64,000 bases of DNA from Bacillota bacterium (GCA_023407575.1 JAEYLX010000006.1:124001-188000), one strand, 5' to 3'; shown: positions 33,319 through 42,488, counted from the first letter of the stretch. Notes: generated by a model not told the origin, from the letters alone. Numbers and translations: made by a program.

Positions 33319-34311
33319 TTACTTTACTGTTTGTGAATCAACATTATCTTCTGTTAACGGAAGCGTATTAAGAATCTCTGTTACCTTATCCCACTCCATC
33401 CCTACAAATTCAATCATCATGTGACCATTTCCAATTGTCTCACTATCAAAATTTATTTCAGCAATTATATGAAACGTTACCTTATCCTCTAAAATAGAGC
33501 AATTAATGCCACCTTTTGTTGTATAGCTAGAGGTTATATAATCATCCTCATCATAATTCAACCTATAAATACTTTGGGGATTTTCAACAGAAGTTTCACT
33601 TGGACTAAATGTTACCCAAATATTTTCCTCATAGAAATCTCCGCCATTATATGCATCTGTTAAAAACTCCACCATAATCTCTTTGTAAGAGGACTCCGGA
33701 AACTCTGCGTATATAAAACCATCCGTTTCAAGTATATAATTATCATAGAGATAGGAGGGTATTAAATTAGGATATCCCATTTCTGCAAACGCCTCATCTC
33801 CGCTTGTCCGTGCATTTTCATAACGATTAGGGTCGGGTATATAACTAGCAGGCACTTTAGTTCCGTCTTCGTGAGTATAATATCCCTCTTCGTCTATTTC
33901 TAAGATATTACCATTCATATCAATCGCTGGACCAATCAATTTATTACCGTTGCCAAAGTATTTTTTAACAGCATTCTCTCGGTCAAGTGAAATTATATCA
34001 TCCTTAATTACATCAACTTCATCTTCTGTCATAATCTGTATCTCACTCTTATAGGATTTTACATAGATTCCTGCTGCCCATACTGTTCCAGCCCCAACTA
34101 AGGATAATACAATAACAGCGACAGCTATTTTTGAAATACTATTAGATAAAGCTTTCTGTGAAAATAGATATCCCGTTTGCATCCACCTAGCCCTGGTATT
34201 TTTCTTATTAGCGTTTGTATCATGATGTAATATGGAATTAGCTATTGTTTGATCCATGGATGAATCTATAATTGGCTTTGTAATTATCTTTATAAATTCG
34301 TTTTCCTTCAT
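33319..34311 (-). CDS. Probable membrane-bound anti-sigma factor
   Basis: 330 residues. It overlaps the sigma-factor gene by four bases, so expression is coupled. The N-terminal ~55 residues are cytosolic (IIDSSMDQTIANSILHHD), followed by one membrane segment (ISKIAVAVIVLSLVGAGTVWAAGIYV, ~residues 58-82). The outer domain of ~245 residues includes MGYPNLIPSYLYDNYIL, resembling the DUF4367-type domain of clostridial anti-sigma-like proteins. No zinc-binding HC2 motif is visible. Confidence 0.7.
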   Translation of the reverse strand: MKENEFIKIITKPIIDSSMDQTIANSILHHDTNANKKNTRARWMQTGYLFSQKALSNSISKIAVAVIVLSLVGAGTVWAAGIYVKSYKSEIQIMTEDEVDVIKDDIISLDRENAVKKYFGNGNKLIGPAIDMNGNILEIDEEGYYTHEDGTKVPASYIPDPNRYENARTSGDEAFAEMGYPNLIPSYLYDNYILETDGFIYAEFPESSYKEIMVEFLTDAYNGGDFYEENIWVTFSPSETSVENPQSIYRLNYDEDDYITSSYTTKGGINCSILEDKVTFHIIAEINFDSETIGNGHMMIEFVGMEWDKVTEILNTLPLTEDNVDSQTVK

Positions 34312-34805
34312 TTTACATCCTCCAATTCAATTTTTAATAAATCTCTTCCACGCTTTAATCGCATTTTTACTGCTGATTCTGATAAGGTTAGCATTTGAGA
34401 AATTTCAGATATTTTATATCCGACAATATAATGTAGAAGTATCGATGTTTTATACTTCTCTGGTAACCGTATGATGTCTGACATTATTTCTTTCTCTTCT
34501 TCCTCACAAAAGTACTCTTCCAACCCTTCCATAGGTACTTTCATCCTGTTCCAAAAACACTTAATATGATTTTTGCATAGATTTATTGTTATCCGTATTA
34601 ACCATCTTTTTTCATTTTCATCCTGTTCGAATTCCGGAGCGTGATAAAACAATTTGATAAATGCTTCCTGAATTACATCTTCACAATCATATTTATTGCC
34701 CATATATGAAAAAGTGATTTGAAAAAGTAAGTTCTTATAAAGGTTATATTTTTCTAATATTTCCTCTTCTGTAATCCATTGCTCACAGTACTGTACATAT
34801 TCCAT
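34308..34805 (-). CDS. ECF-type RNA polymerase sigma factor
   Basis: 165 residues. Region 2 spans ~20-85 (NLLFQITFSYMGNKYDCEDVIQEAFIKLFYHAPEF with RWLIRITINLCKNHIK). Region 4 spans ~110-160 (LPEKYKTSILLHYIVGYKISEISQMLTLSESAVKMRLKRGRDLL). The gene is first in a two-gene operon with its anti-sigma factor. The upstream region has no confident ECF-type promoter pair. Confidence 0.9.
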   Translation of the reverse strand: MEYVQYCEQWITEEEILEKYNLYKNLLFQITFSYMGNKYDCEDVIQEAFIKLFYHAPEFEQDENEKRWLIRITINLCKNHIKCFWNRMKVPMEGLEEYFCEEEEKEIMSDIIRLPEKYKTSILLHYIVGYKISEISQMLTLSESAVKMRLKRGRDLLKIELEDVK

Positions 34806-35138
34806 CTAATCCCTCCCGTATAATAAGTTTGCAGCCGGCAAATACAATAACTTATCGAGATGCTACAATAGATCCAAATGGATCTTCTTTGGCTAAAGTT
34901 ACAGCAATTTCTCCTTTCAAATATAAGACAATTCAGAATGAAGTATAGTCACAAGTTCATTCCAAAATAATTAATAAATTGATTACCTTGGTTCCAATCT
35001 GGCCAGTTATACATTTCCAATTATAATTGACTTACAATATTCTTAAAAGTATAATTAAGTATAAACAAATTCATTGTACATATTTTCTATTAGTGGCGAT
35101 TACGAATAAGAATTATTTATATTTTGGAGGCTTTATAA
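34806..35138. other. Intergenic region, divergent promoters
   Basis: It holds the leader of the sigma gene and the promoter of the small membrane protein. A GATCC-ATTT-GGATC palindrome lies near 34869. A 22-codon minus-strand stretch near it reads KGEIAVTLAKEDPFGSIVAS, possibly a coding remnant, but without a start signal. Confidence 0.35.
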
Positions 35139-35330
35139 ATGAAAAGAGCACTTAAAGATCCTCACCTTTACACTGTATTGGGGCTATTAATATTTACTAT
35201 TGCTATGACTATACCATTGGAAAATTTTTTTATTGATACAATTCTCATTCCGTTAAGTATTCTAATACAGATAATTGGCGCAATATTAATGGTTAATAAC
35301 TATATGCATGAGAAAAAAGCTGCAAAATAA
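35139..35330 (+). CDS. Small two-segment membrane protein, unknown function
   Basis: 63 residues with two hydrophobic segments (~residues 11-28 and 33-50) and a Lys-rich cytosolic tail (HEKKAAK). ATG 35139 follows TTGGAGG. It stands as a single gene with a terminator downstream, so it is probably a real small protein. Function unknown. Confidence 0.65.
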   Translation: MKRALKDPHLYTVLGLLIFTIAMTIPLENFFIDTILIPLSILIQIIGAILMVNNYMHEKKAAK

Positions 35331-35394
35331 GAAGAAACGATTATACTCATGAAACTTAATAAATTCCTAAAAACTTAGGAACTCCCAGGGATTA

Positions 35395-35422
35395 GGCAAT
35401 ATGTGCATACTGCCCTTTTTTA
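35395..35422 (+). terminator. Rho-independent terminator
   Basis: GGCA-A-TATG / CATA-C-TGCC hairpin followed by CTTTTTTAT, 65 bases after the small membrane protein stop. Confidence 0.75.
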
Positions 35423-35479
35423 TACAATAACACTTTATTAATATAATTAAGTCAATTTATAATTATGGAGAATGATACT

Positions 35480-35902
35480 ATGGATATAGACATTATTTAT
35501 GAAATTCCAACAGCACAAGACTATGTAGACCTTCGGTTACGTTCTGGTATGGGTCATAAGGATTTGAAAAGAAGCCATATTGCCTTGGAGAACTCTTTAT
35601 TCACGGCTTCTATCTATGACGGAGAAACATTAGTCGGGTTCGGTAGAGTGGTTGGCGATGGTGGAATCACCTATATTGTGAGTGATATTATGGTAGATGA
35701 AACGTATAGGCGTAAGGGGTTTGCAGACCGAATAATGGAAGCAATCAACCAATACTTTGAAAAAAATACACATGCGGATAGTTATATTTGTTTGATAGCA
35801 AACCGTCCTGCAGATTTGCTTTATCAAAAGCATAAATTTGAGTATTTATCGGAAGACAAATGTGGAATGATGAGAAGACAAAACAGTACCAGAAATGAAT
35901 GA
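35480..35902 (+). CDS. GNAT-family N-acetyltransferase
   Basis: The start is ATG 35480 (MDIDIIYEIPTAQDYVDLRLRSGM), nine bases after GGAG; 140 residues. SDIMVDETYRRKGFADRIMEAIN is motif A. SYICLIANRPADLLYQKHKFEYL covers motif B. This is a compact single-domain enzyme of the type that acetylates small amines. Substrate unknown. A weak bidirectional setting; the CPBP protease gene follows after ~100 bases with its own ribosome site. Confidence 0.9.
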   Translation: MDIDIIYEIPTAQDYVDLRLRSGMGHKDLKRSHIALENSLFTASIYDGETLVGFGRVVGDGGITYIVSDIMVDETYRRKGFADRIMEAINQYFEKNTHADSYICLIANRPADLLYQKHKFEYLSEDKCGMMRRQNSTRNE

Positions 35903-36000
35903 AAATTTTTAGGTAATATTATTAGATACTTTGCTTTAACTTATATTTTGCCATAAAAACAATCTGCTAGATAATAAAAAATTTTTAGGAGGAACGTTAC

Positions 36001-36630
36001 ATGTCAAAATATTTGAAGCGTAATATAATTCCATTGTGTTTGGAATGTATTTATATATTTTCTCTTCTTGTTTTTCCAAAGTATATTCTGTATACAAATT
36101 TTATCTTCTATTTAGGAATAGCCCTTTATTTTATAATAATAAAAGATTTTTCAATAAAAAGATTAATAGAAAACCTATGCTCTGGAAAAAGGTTTTGGAG
36201 AAATGTATTATTTACAGCAATCGCATTGACTTTATCTTTTGTAATTACGAACATAATTATAATGTTATTACCAAATGTAAATGGAGGAATGAGGTTACTG
36301 AAAGTACGAAATGGATTTGAATTATTAATCTTTGCACTGTCTACTATAATACTTCCTCCCTTAGCAGAAGAATTATTTTACAGGCAATCGTTAATACAAT
36401 TTGAACTCAAGAAACAAATCCCTATATTAATTATTATTAGTAGCTTGCTTTTTGCATTAGAACATTCACTTACTCCCTTGGGAATATTAATTGCTATTCT
36501 TTGGTCTATCCCACTGACTGCATCCTATATAAAGACCAAAAATGTCTATGTGGTCATTGTTGCACATTTTATTAGTAATTTTATCGTGAATGGGTTAGAT
36601 GCTATCTCTCTTTTTAATATGATATACTAA
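36001..36630 (+). CDS. CPBP-family intramembrane metalloprotease (CAAX protease-like)
   Basis: 209 residues with about six membrane segments. The family motifs are present: EExxxR as LAEELFYRQ (~residues 121-129), FxxxH as FALEHSL (~155), and HxxxN as HFISNFIVN (~190). These carry the catalytic Glu and metal-binding His residues. Family members process proteins in the membrane and in Firmicutes often give immunity to bacteriocins. ATG 36001 follows TAGGAGGAA. No bacteriocin gene is adjacent. Confidence 0.9.
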   Translation: MSKYLKRNIIPLCLECIYIFSLLVFPKYILYTNFIFYLGIALYFIIIKDFSIKRLIENLCSGKRFWRNVLFTAIALTLSFVITNIIIMLLPNVNGGMRLLKVRNGFELLIFALSTIILPPLAEELFYRQSLIQFELKKQIPILIIISSLLFALEHSLTPLGILIAILWSIPLTASYIKTKNVYVVIVAHFISNFIVNGLDAISLFNMIY

Positions 36631-36720
36631 CAAATGTTGTGTAAATAAATTTAAAATAAAATCTATATCTATAATCGTAAATTAGAGTAGTAACAACTTC
36701 GAAAAAGGTGGACAAATATT

Positions 36721-37437
36721 TTGAAAATATATAAGCTTTGTATTTCTATTATTGCAGTAACCATTGTTTTTTTTGCATGTAAAAGTGTTGATTTAAACAT
36801 TGAAGCAAACAAACCAAATTCTGAATCTTTACAAGCAGAACAGGAAATTGGCCCTGAAAAAGAGCCTTTAACTGACTTTACTATAGGCCATGGACAAATA
36901 TTAAGTGATGATGGTATAACGTATGAGATAGATGTAATATTAAAAGATGGCTTTCATTATTATGAAGATGATATGGGGCCGTTCTACGGTGATAATTATA
37001 AAGGTATTTATGAAATAGTCTTAAAAAAGGACGGCAATATCATTAACCACCTTGACTTAAGTAAAGATTGGCAAGATAAATATGATGATGAATTGTTTTT
37101 TAGTAGAGAATTTGAAATTGAATTAATTGACTATGACAGGGATGGAAATTACGAATTTCTTATAGGCCAGTATTTTAGTAGCAATTTAAATTTATATAAA
37201 ATGTATCAAGTTAATACCTCCAAAGACGAGCTGATTGCTTTAAAGGATGTGGGTTATTTAAATTTCTCTGGCTACAGAGAAACTGAGAAATTAACTCTTG
37301 ATGATGATGGAAATTATTATGTAAACGGATATGATAATTCAGAAGGTAAATATTTCAAAATTCCTATATTATTTCAGGATGGCAAAATTACAAGGGGTGA
37401 ACTTGAATATAATAATGCTATCACCGTTACACCTTAA
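36721..37437 (+). CDS. Lipoprotein with Ca-binding-like DxDxxG segment, unknown function
   Basis: A TTG start at 36721 after AAAGGTGG; 238 residues. The lipobox is FFACK, with Cys at ~20. The mature domain has IDYDRDGNYEFLIGQYF, a FG-GAP/VCBS-like DxDxxG loop often binding calcium, and LTLDDDGNYYVNGYDN. Such modules occur in clostridial surface lipoproteins. Function unknown. Confidence 0.65.
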   Translation: MKIYKLCISIIAVTIVFFACKSVDLNIEANKPNSESLQAEQEIGPEKEPLTDFTIGHGQILSDDGITYEIDVILKDGFHYYEDDMGPFYGDNYKGIYEIVLKKDGNIINHLDLSKDWQDKYDDELFFSREFEIELIDYDRDGNYEFLIGQYFSSNLNLYKMYQVNTSKDELIALKDVGYLNFSGYRETEKLTLDDDGNYYVNGYDNSEGKYFKIPILFQDGKITRGELEYNNAITVTP

Positions 37438-37541
37438 TCTGATTTTATATAGATGTATCTTAAGTTCACAAATATCCTATATAAGACTTTTATCAAATAC
37501 TTTTTGATAAAATATTATAATATACAATGGGGTGACTAATA

Positions 37542-37762
37542 TTGAGAAAAAGCTATTGCATATTCCTTTTATTTGTTTATCCTCTCCTACTTACGGCTTG
37601 TATATAGTTGACAGGGAAAATGGTAAAATTTATATAACTGATTCACATGGGCAACTAATTAGTTCACTTGGAGAAACAGGTGTAAGGGATGGACAGTTCC
37701 TTTCTCCTACTGTAATTGGATTCTTGCAAATTTATGTTGCTTGGCTTACAACTATAATTTAG
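37542..37762 (+). pseudogene. Frameshifted NHL-repeat-like lipoprotein gene
   Basis: A TTG start after GGGGTGA opens MRKSYCIFLLFVYPLLLTACI, a full lipoprotein signal with lipobox, and stops immediately. In another frame the next bases read YIVDRENGKIYITDSHGQLI and GETGVRDGQFLSP, the text of an NHL/beta-propeller repeat. A further frame continues to about 37850. At least one frameshift and loss of most repeats leave only a remnant. Confidence 0.65.
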
Positions 37763-37949
37763 GGCAGTTTATCCAAGAAGATATGGAACCCGTTAAATTA
37801 ATATTCTTTCAAGTTAGGAGAACTATATATGTGGTGTCATTTTTTATATAACAACAATAAAATTCGTTAGTAATTTTTATAATTTAATTATATTAAACTT
37901 ATGCATTTAGCATAGGTATTTTTGTTGTATAATAAGGAGTCTACATAAT

Positions 37950-38633
37950 ATGAAAATAGATAATAATATTCTTAAATATTACTTGAAAAATGTGATATTT
38001 ATTACAGGTACCGCGTATGCTGGCAAGTCAACAATGGTTGCTTTATTAGCAGAAAAATATGGATTAATTGAATGTGGAGAGAATTATCACTCCCGAGTAT
38101 CAGATAAAATAGCGGTGCCAAAGAATCAACCCTATATAAGTTATTTTCAAACAATGAAAGATTGGCAGGAGTTTTTGAATAGGTCACCGGAAGAATACGA
38201 TCAATGGATCTTAGGTTGCTCAAAGGAAGCAGCTGAGTTTGAAGTAGCTGAACTGATTCGTATATCCCACAATCAAAAAGTAATTGTGGATACGAATATA
38301 CCTCTTGATGTATTGCACGAAATTGCAGATTACCATCAAGTAGCCGTTATGCTATCCCCACAAGCAATGTCTGTTGAGAAATTTTTTGACCGTGATGATC
38401 CTGACAAAGCTTTTCTAAAAGAACAGATTATGCAAGCAGAAAATCCTCAAAAAACAATGGAGAATTTTAAAGCTTGCTTAGCTAAAGTAAATAGTAAAGA
38501 GCATTATGAGGAATATGCTAAGAGTGGATTTTTTACATTACTAAGGACTGAAACCACGAGTGACACAAAGGATGAAACTTTAAACATTTTATCAACTCAT
38601 TTTGGTCTTAATGAAAGGTGTATACATGATTAA
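37950..38633 (+). CDS. P-loop nucleotide kinase-like protein
   Basis: 227 residues. Walker A GTAYAGKST is at ~residues 14-22, followed by VALLAEKYGLIECGENYH as in shikimate/adenylate-kinase-like small kinases. KVIVDTNIPLDVL probably holds the Walker B Asp. The rest is helical. ATG 37950 follows AAGGAG. Substrate unknown. A related decayed P-loop gene lies at 46.4-46.8 kb. Confidence 0.75.
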   Translation: MKIDNNILKYYLKNVIFITGTAYAGKSTMVALLAEKYGLIECGENYHSRVSDKIAVPKNQPYISYFQTMKDWQEFLNRSPEEYDQWILGCSKEAAEFEVAELIRISHNQKVIVDTNIPLDVLHEIADYHQVAVMLSPQAMSVEKFFDRDDPDKAFLKEQIMQAENPQKTMENFKACLAKVNSKEHYEEYAKSGFFTLLRTETTSDTKDETLNILSTHFGLNERCIHD

Positions 38634-38938
38634 AATTAAATAGACCTATGTTCATACACACGAAATGAATTGTGATTCTTACTTCTACAAGATAAAATAA
38701 GTTCTTTTACACCCTATTTTTCTTTCCATATATAAATATGTCCCATATACTTTTAAAAGCTCCTTGATTATAATTCAAGGAGCTTTTTATTTACGCGAAG
38801 TTAAGGTATCCAATCTTAGCTTTATTAGATACTAACACACTCAAGATAAAGGTATGTCTTAATTAATTTAATTTTAAAAACAGTCTCATTGCATTAATTA
38901 AATATATGCTATATTCTGGGGATAAGGAGGTGTTTTAT
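38634..38938. other. Intergenic region
   Basis: Contains the terminator at 38755-38789 and, further right, the promoter of the MGMT-like gene (ATATATGCTATATTCTGGG near 38900). Nothing else seen. Confidence 0.5.
38755..38789 (+). terminator. Rho-independent terminator
   Basis: AAAAGCTCCTTG / CAAGGAGCTTTTT, 12-bp stem, nine-base loop. Confidence 0.9.
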
Positions 38939-39415
38939 ATGGCAAAGGAAGATAAGAAAGATTTTAATGCAATGCTAAATGAAGAAAAGGATATGCCAAA
39001 ATATGAAATCATAACAGATAAGAAAAGCATTGAAAAGTATGGTGGTAATAAAATGTATTTTGCACCACCCCTTTATTATGACAGAGTAATGAAAATGGTA
39101 CCCTTTGGTAAAGTAATAACTGTTGGGGAAATCCGCGAGTATTTTGCTAGACAAAATGACGCTGATTTTACTGAACCGATTACAGCTGGTATATTTATTT
39201 CTATTGCTGCATGGGCTAGTTATCAACGAAAAGAAAATGAGACACCCTATTGGAGGACCTTAAAAGCAAACGGGGAACTAAATTCAAAATATCCAGGTGG
39301 AATTGAAGCGCAAAAAGAAAAGTTAATATCAGAAGGTCATTCTATAATTCAAAAAGGTAGAAAGAATATAACCTACTATGTTAAAGACTATACAGATACG
39401 TTACACATATTGTAA
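38939..39415 (+). CDS. MGMT-family alkyltransferase-like protein lacking the PCHR cysteine
   Basis: The start is ATG 38939, after AAGGAGG; 158 residues. VPFGKVITVGEIREYF is the helix-turn-helix of the O6-alkylguanine-DNA alkyltransferase C-terminal domain, and PYWRTLKANGELNSKYPGGIEAQKEKLISEGH matches the rest of that domain. The catalytic PCHR motif is replaced by PYWR, so it cannot accept alkyl groups by the usual mechanism and is like the ATL proteins that flag damaged bases. The N-terminal ~40 residues are extra and charged. Confidence 0.8.
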   Translation: MAKEDKKDFNAMLNEEKDMPKYEIITDKKSIEKYGGNKMYFAPPLYYDRVMKMVPFGKVITVGEIREYFARQNDADFTEPITAGIFISIAAWASYQRKENETPYWRTLKANGELNSKYPGGIEAQKEKLISEGHSIIQKGRKNITYYVKDYTDTLHIL

Positions 39416-39579
39416 AATATAGTTACTTAAATAACCATTATAATTTTACATCGGGAATCCTGCTTTTATTAATCTCCGACCTATAAATCAAAATAGCTTG
39501 CCATAAATTAACATATTATTGTATAATAATTGGAACTTAAATACCCAATGTTCTACACATTTATAAAACGGAGGTTCAT

Positions 39580-39930
39580 ATGAGAATAGGCGAAGTAGGA
39601 TTGTTAACAAATGATGTTGTTAAACTTGCAAATTTCTATAAAGCTTTCCTGAGAATTGAGAACGGAAGTAAAGATACTGTCCATCAAACAATTATAGCTG
39701 ACGAAACTATGTTAACTATTTATAATGATAATTCCATAAAAAATAATAACAATCAGAATATGTGTCTTGCCTTCACTGTGACTGACATTGATGAAGAATA
39801 TAATAAGCTCATGGATTTAGGTGTTGAAATAATAGAAAAACCCACCACACGCCCCTGGGGAGCCAGAAACATGAGTTTCTATGATCCTGATAGAAACGTA
39901 ATCTATTTGCGAAGTTTTATAAATTCATAA
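39580..39930 (+). CDS. VOC-superfamily (glyoxalase/bleomycin-resistance-like) protein
   Basis: 116 residues with the beta-alpha-beta-beta-beta repeat of the VOC fold: VGLLTNDVVKLANFYKAFLRI, then CLAFTVTDIDEEYNKLMDLGVEIIEKPTTRPWGARNMSFYDPDRNVIYLRSF. The terminal FYDPDRN motif is typical. It may bind a metal and a small substrate or sequester a drug. ATG 39580 follows CGGAGG. Monocistronic. Confidence 0.9.
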   Translation: MRIGEVGLLTNDVVKLANFYKAFLRIENGSKDTVHQTIIADETMLTIYNDNSIKNNNNQNMCLAFTVTDIDEEYNKLMDLGVEIIEKPTTRPWGARNMSFYDPDRNVIYLRSFINS

Positions 39931-40204
39931 TTCCCTGCCAGGCTACTTTCCTGTAATTCAATATAATGATTATCAAAGAAAACTAAGTTCCTATGAGTCC
40001 AATACCGGATATCTACGTTCGACATTTAAAGTAAATGATATTATTAACCTACGGTATTCGAGAGTCAATAAAAAGAATAGAGCTTGTGAAAATAATACAT
40101 TCGCGCTATATGGAGTCTCTCTTATAATCATTCCTATTGGTCTTTTATTTTTTTCTATTGGTATATTAGGAGTAAGTGAAAACTGTTGTTATATTTTTCA
40201 TTGA
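39926..40204 (+). pseudogene. C-terminal remnant of a DUF3592-like membrane protein gene
   Basis: Open for ~92 codons with no start codon. It reads LPGYFPVIQYNDYQRKL near its beginning, then a stretch ending in a hydrophobic segment (GVSLIIIPIGLLFFSIGILG). The 'Y.PV..Y' strand followed by a terminal membrane helix is the DUF3592 layout. The 5' half is missing, so this is a decayed fragment. Confidence 0.5.
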
Positions 40205-40305
40205 TTAAAGGTTAAGATATTCGCATTTTTGCAGAATTAAGCAGTATTAAAATTATGCGAAGCGAACTACTATTAATTTACATGAGTAACATGTGCAGCA
40301 TTGAG

Positions 40306-40341
40306 AAAAACAGGTTTATCTGCATGGATAATCCTGTTTTT
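40306..40341 (+). terminator. Rho-independent terminator
   Basis: AAAAACAGG-TTTATC / GATAAT-CCTGTTTTT hairpin with T-rich flank. Confidence 0.8.
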
Positions 40342-40519
40342 CTTTATGTCAGAAGAAATACCTTATAAAATGATTAGAGGCCACTTGTAAATGTATATAT
40401 TTTACATTTCTAATATTACAAATGTAGAATTTGACTTCATCCGACAATAAAAGTATAATTTGAAAAACTGGAAGAAGCACGCTATATTGATAATAAAAAA
40501 TTATTTAGGAGGAAAAAGA

Positions 40520-41422
40520 ATGAGAACCTATCATTTGTATCAGATTGATTCTTTTACAAAAGAAAAATTCCTTGGAAATCCTGCTGGTGTCATCACCAAT
40601 GCAGATGGTTTAACAGAATTAGAAATGCAGAAAATTGCAAGGGAACTAAATAATTCGGAGACCGCCTTTCTATTTAGTCCTCTTGACGAATCACATGATG
40701 TTCACGTTCGATTTTACACTCCTCAAAAGGAAGTCCCTATTTGTGGACATGCTACCATTGCAGCACATTACGCACGTGCGGTTGAAAATCAGCTTAGCAC
40801 CATGAGGGTATATCATAAGACTGGAGCTGGTATTTTACCTGTAGATATTCTTCAAACTGGTAATGATTATGAAATAGTTATGACACAGGGTAAAATTTCA
40901 TTTGGCAATGAGATTACCGGCGATTCACTCGATATACTCGTTCATGCACTTGGCCTAACTATGAGTGATTTGAGGGAGGATTGTCCCGTGTGTGTAGCCT
41001 CAACCGGGCATTCCAAAGTAATGATAGGAATTAAAGACATAGCCCAACTTCATACTTTACAGCCTAATATGGAATTACTTACGAAGGTAAGTAACGCAAT
41101 TGACTGTAATGGTTTTTATGTATTTACCTTACATCCCGAGGAAGAAATTCTAGTTCATGGCAGAATGTTTGCTCCTGCAATTGGAATTATCGAAGACCCT
41201 GTTACGGGGAATGCTAATGGCCCACTAGGTGCCTATCTGATTCACTATGGATTATCCAAATATACTGATAATTATTTATCCTTTACCGCTATGCAAGGCG
41301 AGGCGATTCATCGAACTGGTACGATGGAAGTTCAAGTAAAAATTGAGAATAGCGAACCAACGGAAGTGAAAATAGTAGGAAATGCAATCATCACATTTTC
41401 GACGGATCTAGTATTAGAGTAA
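40520..41422 (+). CDS. PhzF-family isomerase/epimerase-like protein
   Basis: The start is ATG 40520 after TTAGGAGG; 300 residues in two mirrored hot-dog-like halves. The signature residues are present: YQIDSFTKEKFLGNPAGVI at the N-terminus, the catalytic Glu in NNSETAFLF (~residue 45), CGHATIAAHYA, and EDPVTGNANGPLGAYL in the second half. The family includes phenazine-pathway PhzF and many trans-acting isomerases of unknown substrate. No phenazine genes are present, so the role here is unknown. Confidence 0.93.
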   Translation: MRTYHLYQIDSFTKEKFLGNPAGVITNADGLTELEMQKIARELNNSETAFLFSPLDESHDVHVRFYTPQKEVPICGHATIAAHYARAVENQLSTMRVYHKTGAGILPVDILQTGNDYEIVMTQGKISFGNEITGDSLDILVHALGLTMSDLREDCPVCVASTGHSKVMIGIKDIAQLHTLQPNMELLTKVSNAIDCNGFYVFTLHPEEEILVHGRMFAPAIGIIEDPVTGNANGPLGAYLIHYGLSKYTDNYLSFTAMQGEAIHRTGTMEVQVKIENSEPTEVKIVGNAIITFSTDLVLE

Positions 41423-41453
41423 CTTTATTTAAACAACTTTTCTATTATAGCAA

Positions 41454-41481
41454 TTGACAAAAAGTGGTCCTTCGCTATAAT
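41454..41481 (+). promoter_or_regulatory. Consensus sigma-A promoter of the methyltransferase leader
   Basis: TTGACA, 16-base spacer, TATAAT. Transcription would start near 41488, about ten bases before the ribosome site of the leader peptide. Confidence 0.85.
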
Positions 41482-41507
41482 AGTTATATAATGTAAAAAG
41501 GTGGTGT

Positions 41508-41543
41508 GTGTTTGTTATTAATTCTGTAAGATGCATTTATTAA
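41508..41543 (+). CDS. Putative regulatory leader peptide MFVINSVRCIY
   Basis: A GTG start at 41508, six bases after AAAGG, in a frame ending TAA at 41543. The peptide's FVINSV is close to the FVISTV core of the ErmC leader, where macrolide-bound ribosomes stall. It sits at the very 5' end of a transcript from a consensus promoter and ahead of an attenuator and a methyltransferase gene. Confidence 0.45.
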   Translation: MFVINSVRCIY

Positions 41544-41594
41544 ATTATCTAAGACAATCGAGCTGATAGCTTGTTTTTGTTGCACTTAATTATG

Positions 41595-41679
41595 CCCTAC
41601 AGAAAATACGTAACTGACATATAGCCTTGGTCTATTGCTGGTATAGTATTTTGCTATACCTTTTTTCTTTTCTGTAGGG
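41595..41679 (+). promoter_or_regulatory. Attenuator-like leader structure with internal terminator
   Basis: A terminator hairpin GGTATAG / CTATACC plus six T (41640-41666) lies inside a longer perfect inverted repeat CCCTACAGAAAA (41595-41606) / TTTTCTGTAGGG (41668-41679). The position, 44 bases before the methyltransferase start, suits conditional termination coupled to leader translation. Confidence 0.6.
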
Positions 41680-41709
41680 TAACTATATGTAATCAGAAAG
41701 GGAATAAAA

Positions 41710-42420
41710 ATGAAAAATACGAAATGTAAAAAGTATGATTTAGAATTTATAAATGCAAATATGATGGGACCAAATTCCATGCTAATTTTGGAGAATCTAT
41801 TAGAAAAGGTATCTTTAAAAAGTAATATGCGTGTTTTAGATTTGGGATGTGGAAATGGCCTTACCTCAATCTTTTTAGCAAAGGAATATGGGGTACAAGT
41901 TTTTGCTGTGGATTTGTGGATATCAGCAAGTGATAATTATAAACGCTTTTCTATGATGAATCTAGAAGATAGGATCATTCCAATTCATGCAGATGCCACA
42001 CAACTACCCTTTGCAGATCAATATTTTGACGCAGTAATTAGCGTGGATGCCTACCATTACTTTGGAAATAATGACACCTATTTCGACACTTACTTATCAA
42101 AAGTCTTAAAGCAAGATGCGCTTATTGCTATTGCTGTTCCCGGAATGAAATATAATTTAGATCAAATCCCAGTAGAAATGAAACCACATTGGAGCAAGGA
42201 AGCCTTTGCCATGTGGAACTCTTGCAATTGGTGGGAAAAGATAATGTCAAAATCTCGTAACATTAATATTAACAGCATCCAGGAAATGGACTGTTTTAGT
42301 GAAGCTTGGCAAGATTGGTTAAAAACAGAAAACAGCTATGCGATTGCTGATAGCCAAATGTTAAAGGCTGACAACGATCGATATATGAACTTAATTTCAA
42401 TTATAGCAAATAAAAAATAA
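41710..42420 (+). CDS. Class I SAM-dependent methyltransferase
   Basis: 236 residues. The SAM-binding motif I is VLDLGCGNGLTSIFL (~residues 45-59), motif II VFAVDLW, then IHADATQLPFADQYFDAVISVDAYHYF (motif III/IV), as in UbiE/ubiquinone-type small-molecule methyltransferases. The C-terminal half has several Trp residues (HWSKEAFAMWNSCNWW). It is not an Erm-type rRNA methylase, although its leader resembles those of antibiotic-inducible genes. The substrate may be an antibiotic or metabolite (inference). ATG follows AGAAAGGG. Confidence 0.9.
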   Translation: MKNTKCKKYDLEFINANMMGPNSMLILENLLEKVSLKSNMRVLDLGCGNGLTSIFLAKEYGVQVFAVDLWISASDNYKRFSMMNLEDRIIPIHADATQLPFADQYFDAVISVDAYHYFGNNDTYFDTYLSKVLKQDALIAIAVPGMKYNLDQIPVEMKPHWSKEAFAMWNSCNWWEKIMSKSRNININSIQEMDCFSEAWQDWLKTENSYAIADSQMLKADNDRYMNLISIIANKK

Positions 42421-42488
42421 TTAGCCTTGACTCTGCCGTTGGGGAATAGATTACTTTATAATTAAAAACATAGAAATGAGGTAAAGAA

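Noticed and set aside
36001..36630. Bacteriocin immunity locus around the CPBP protease
   Set aside because: No bacteriocin precursor or ABC peptidase gene is present nearby; the protease could have other roles.
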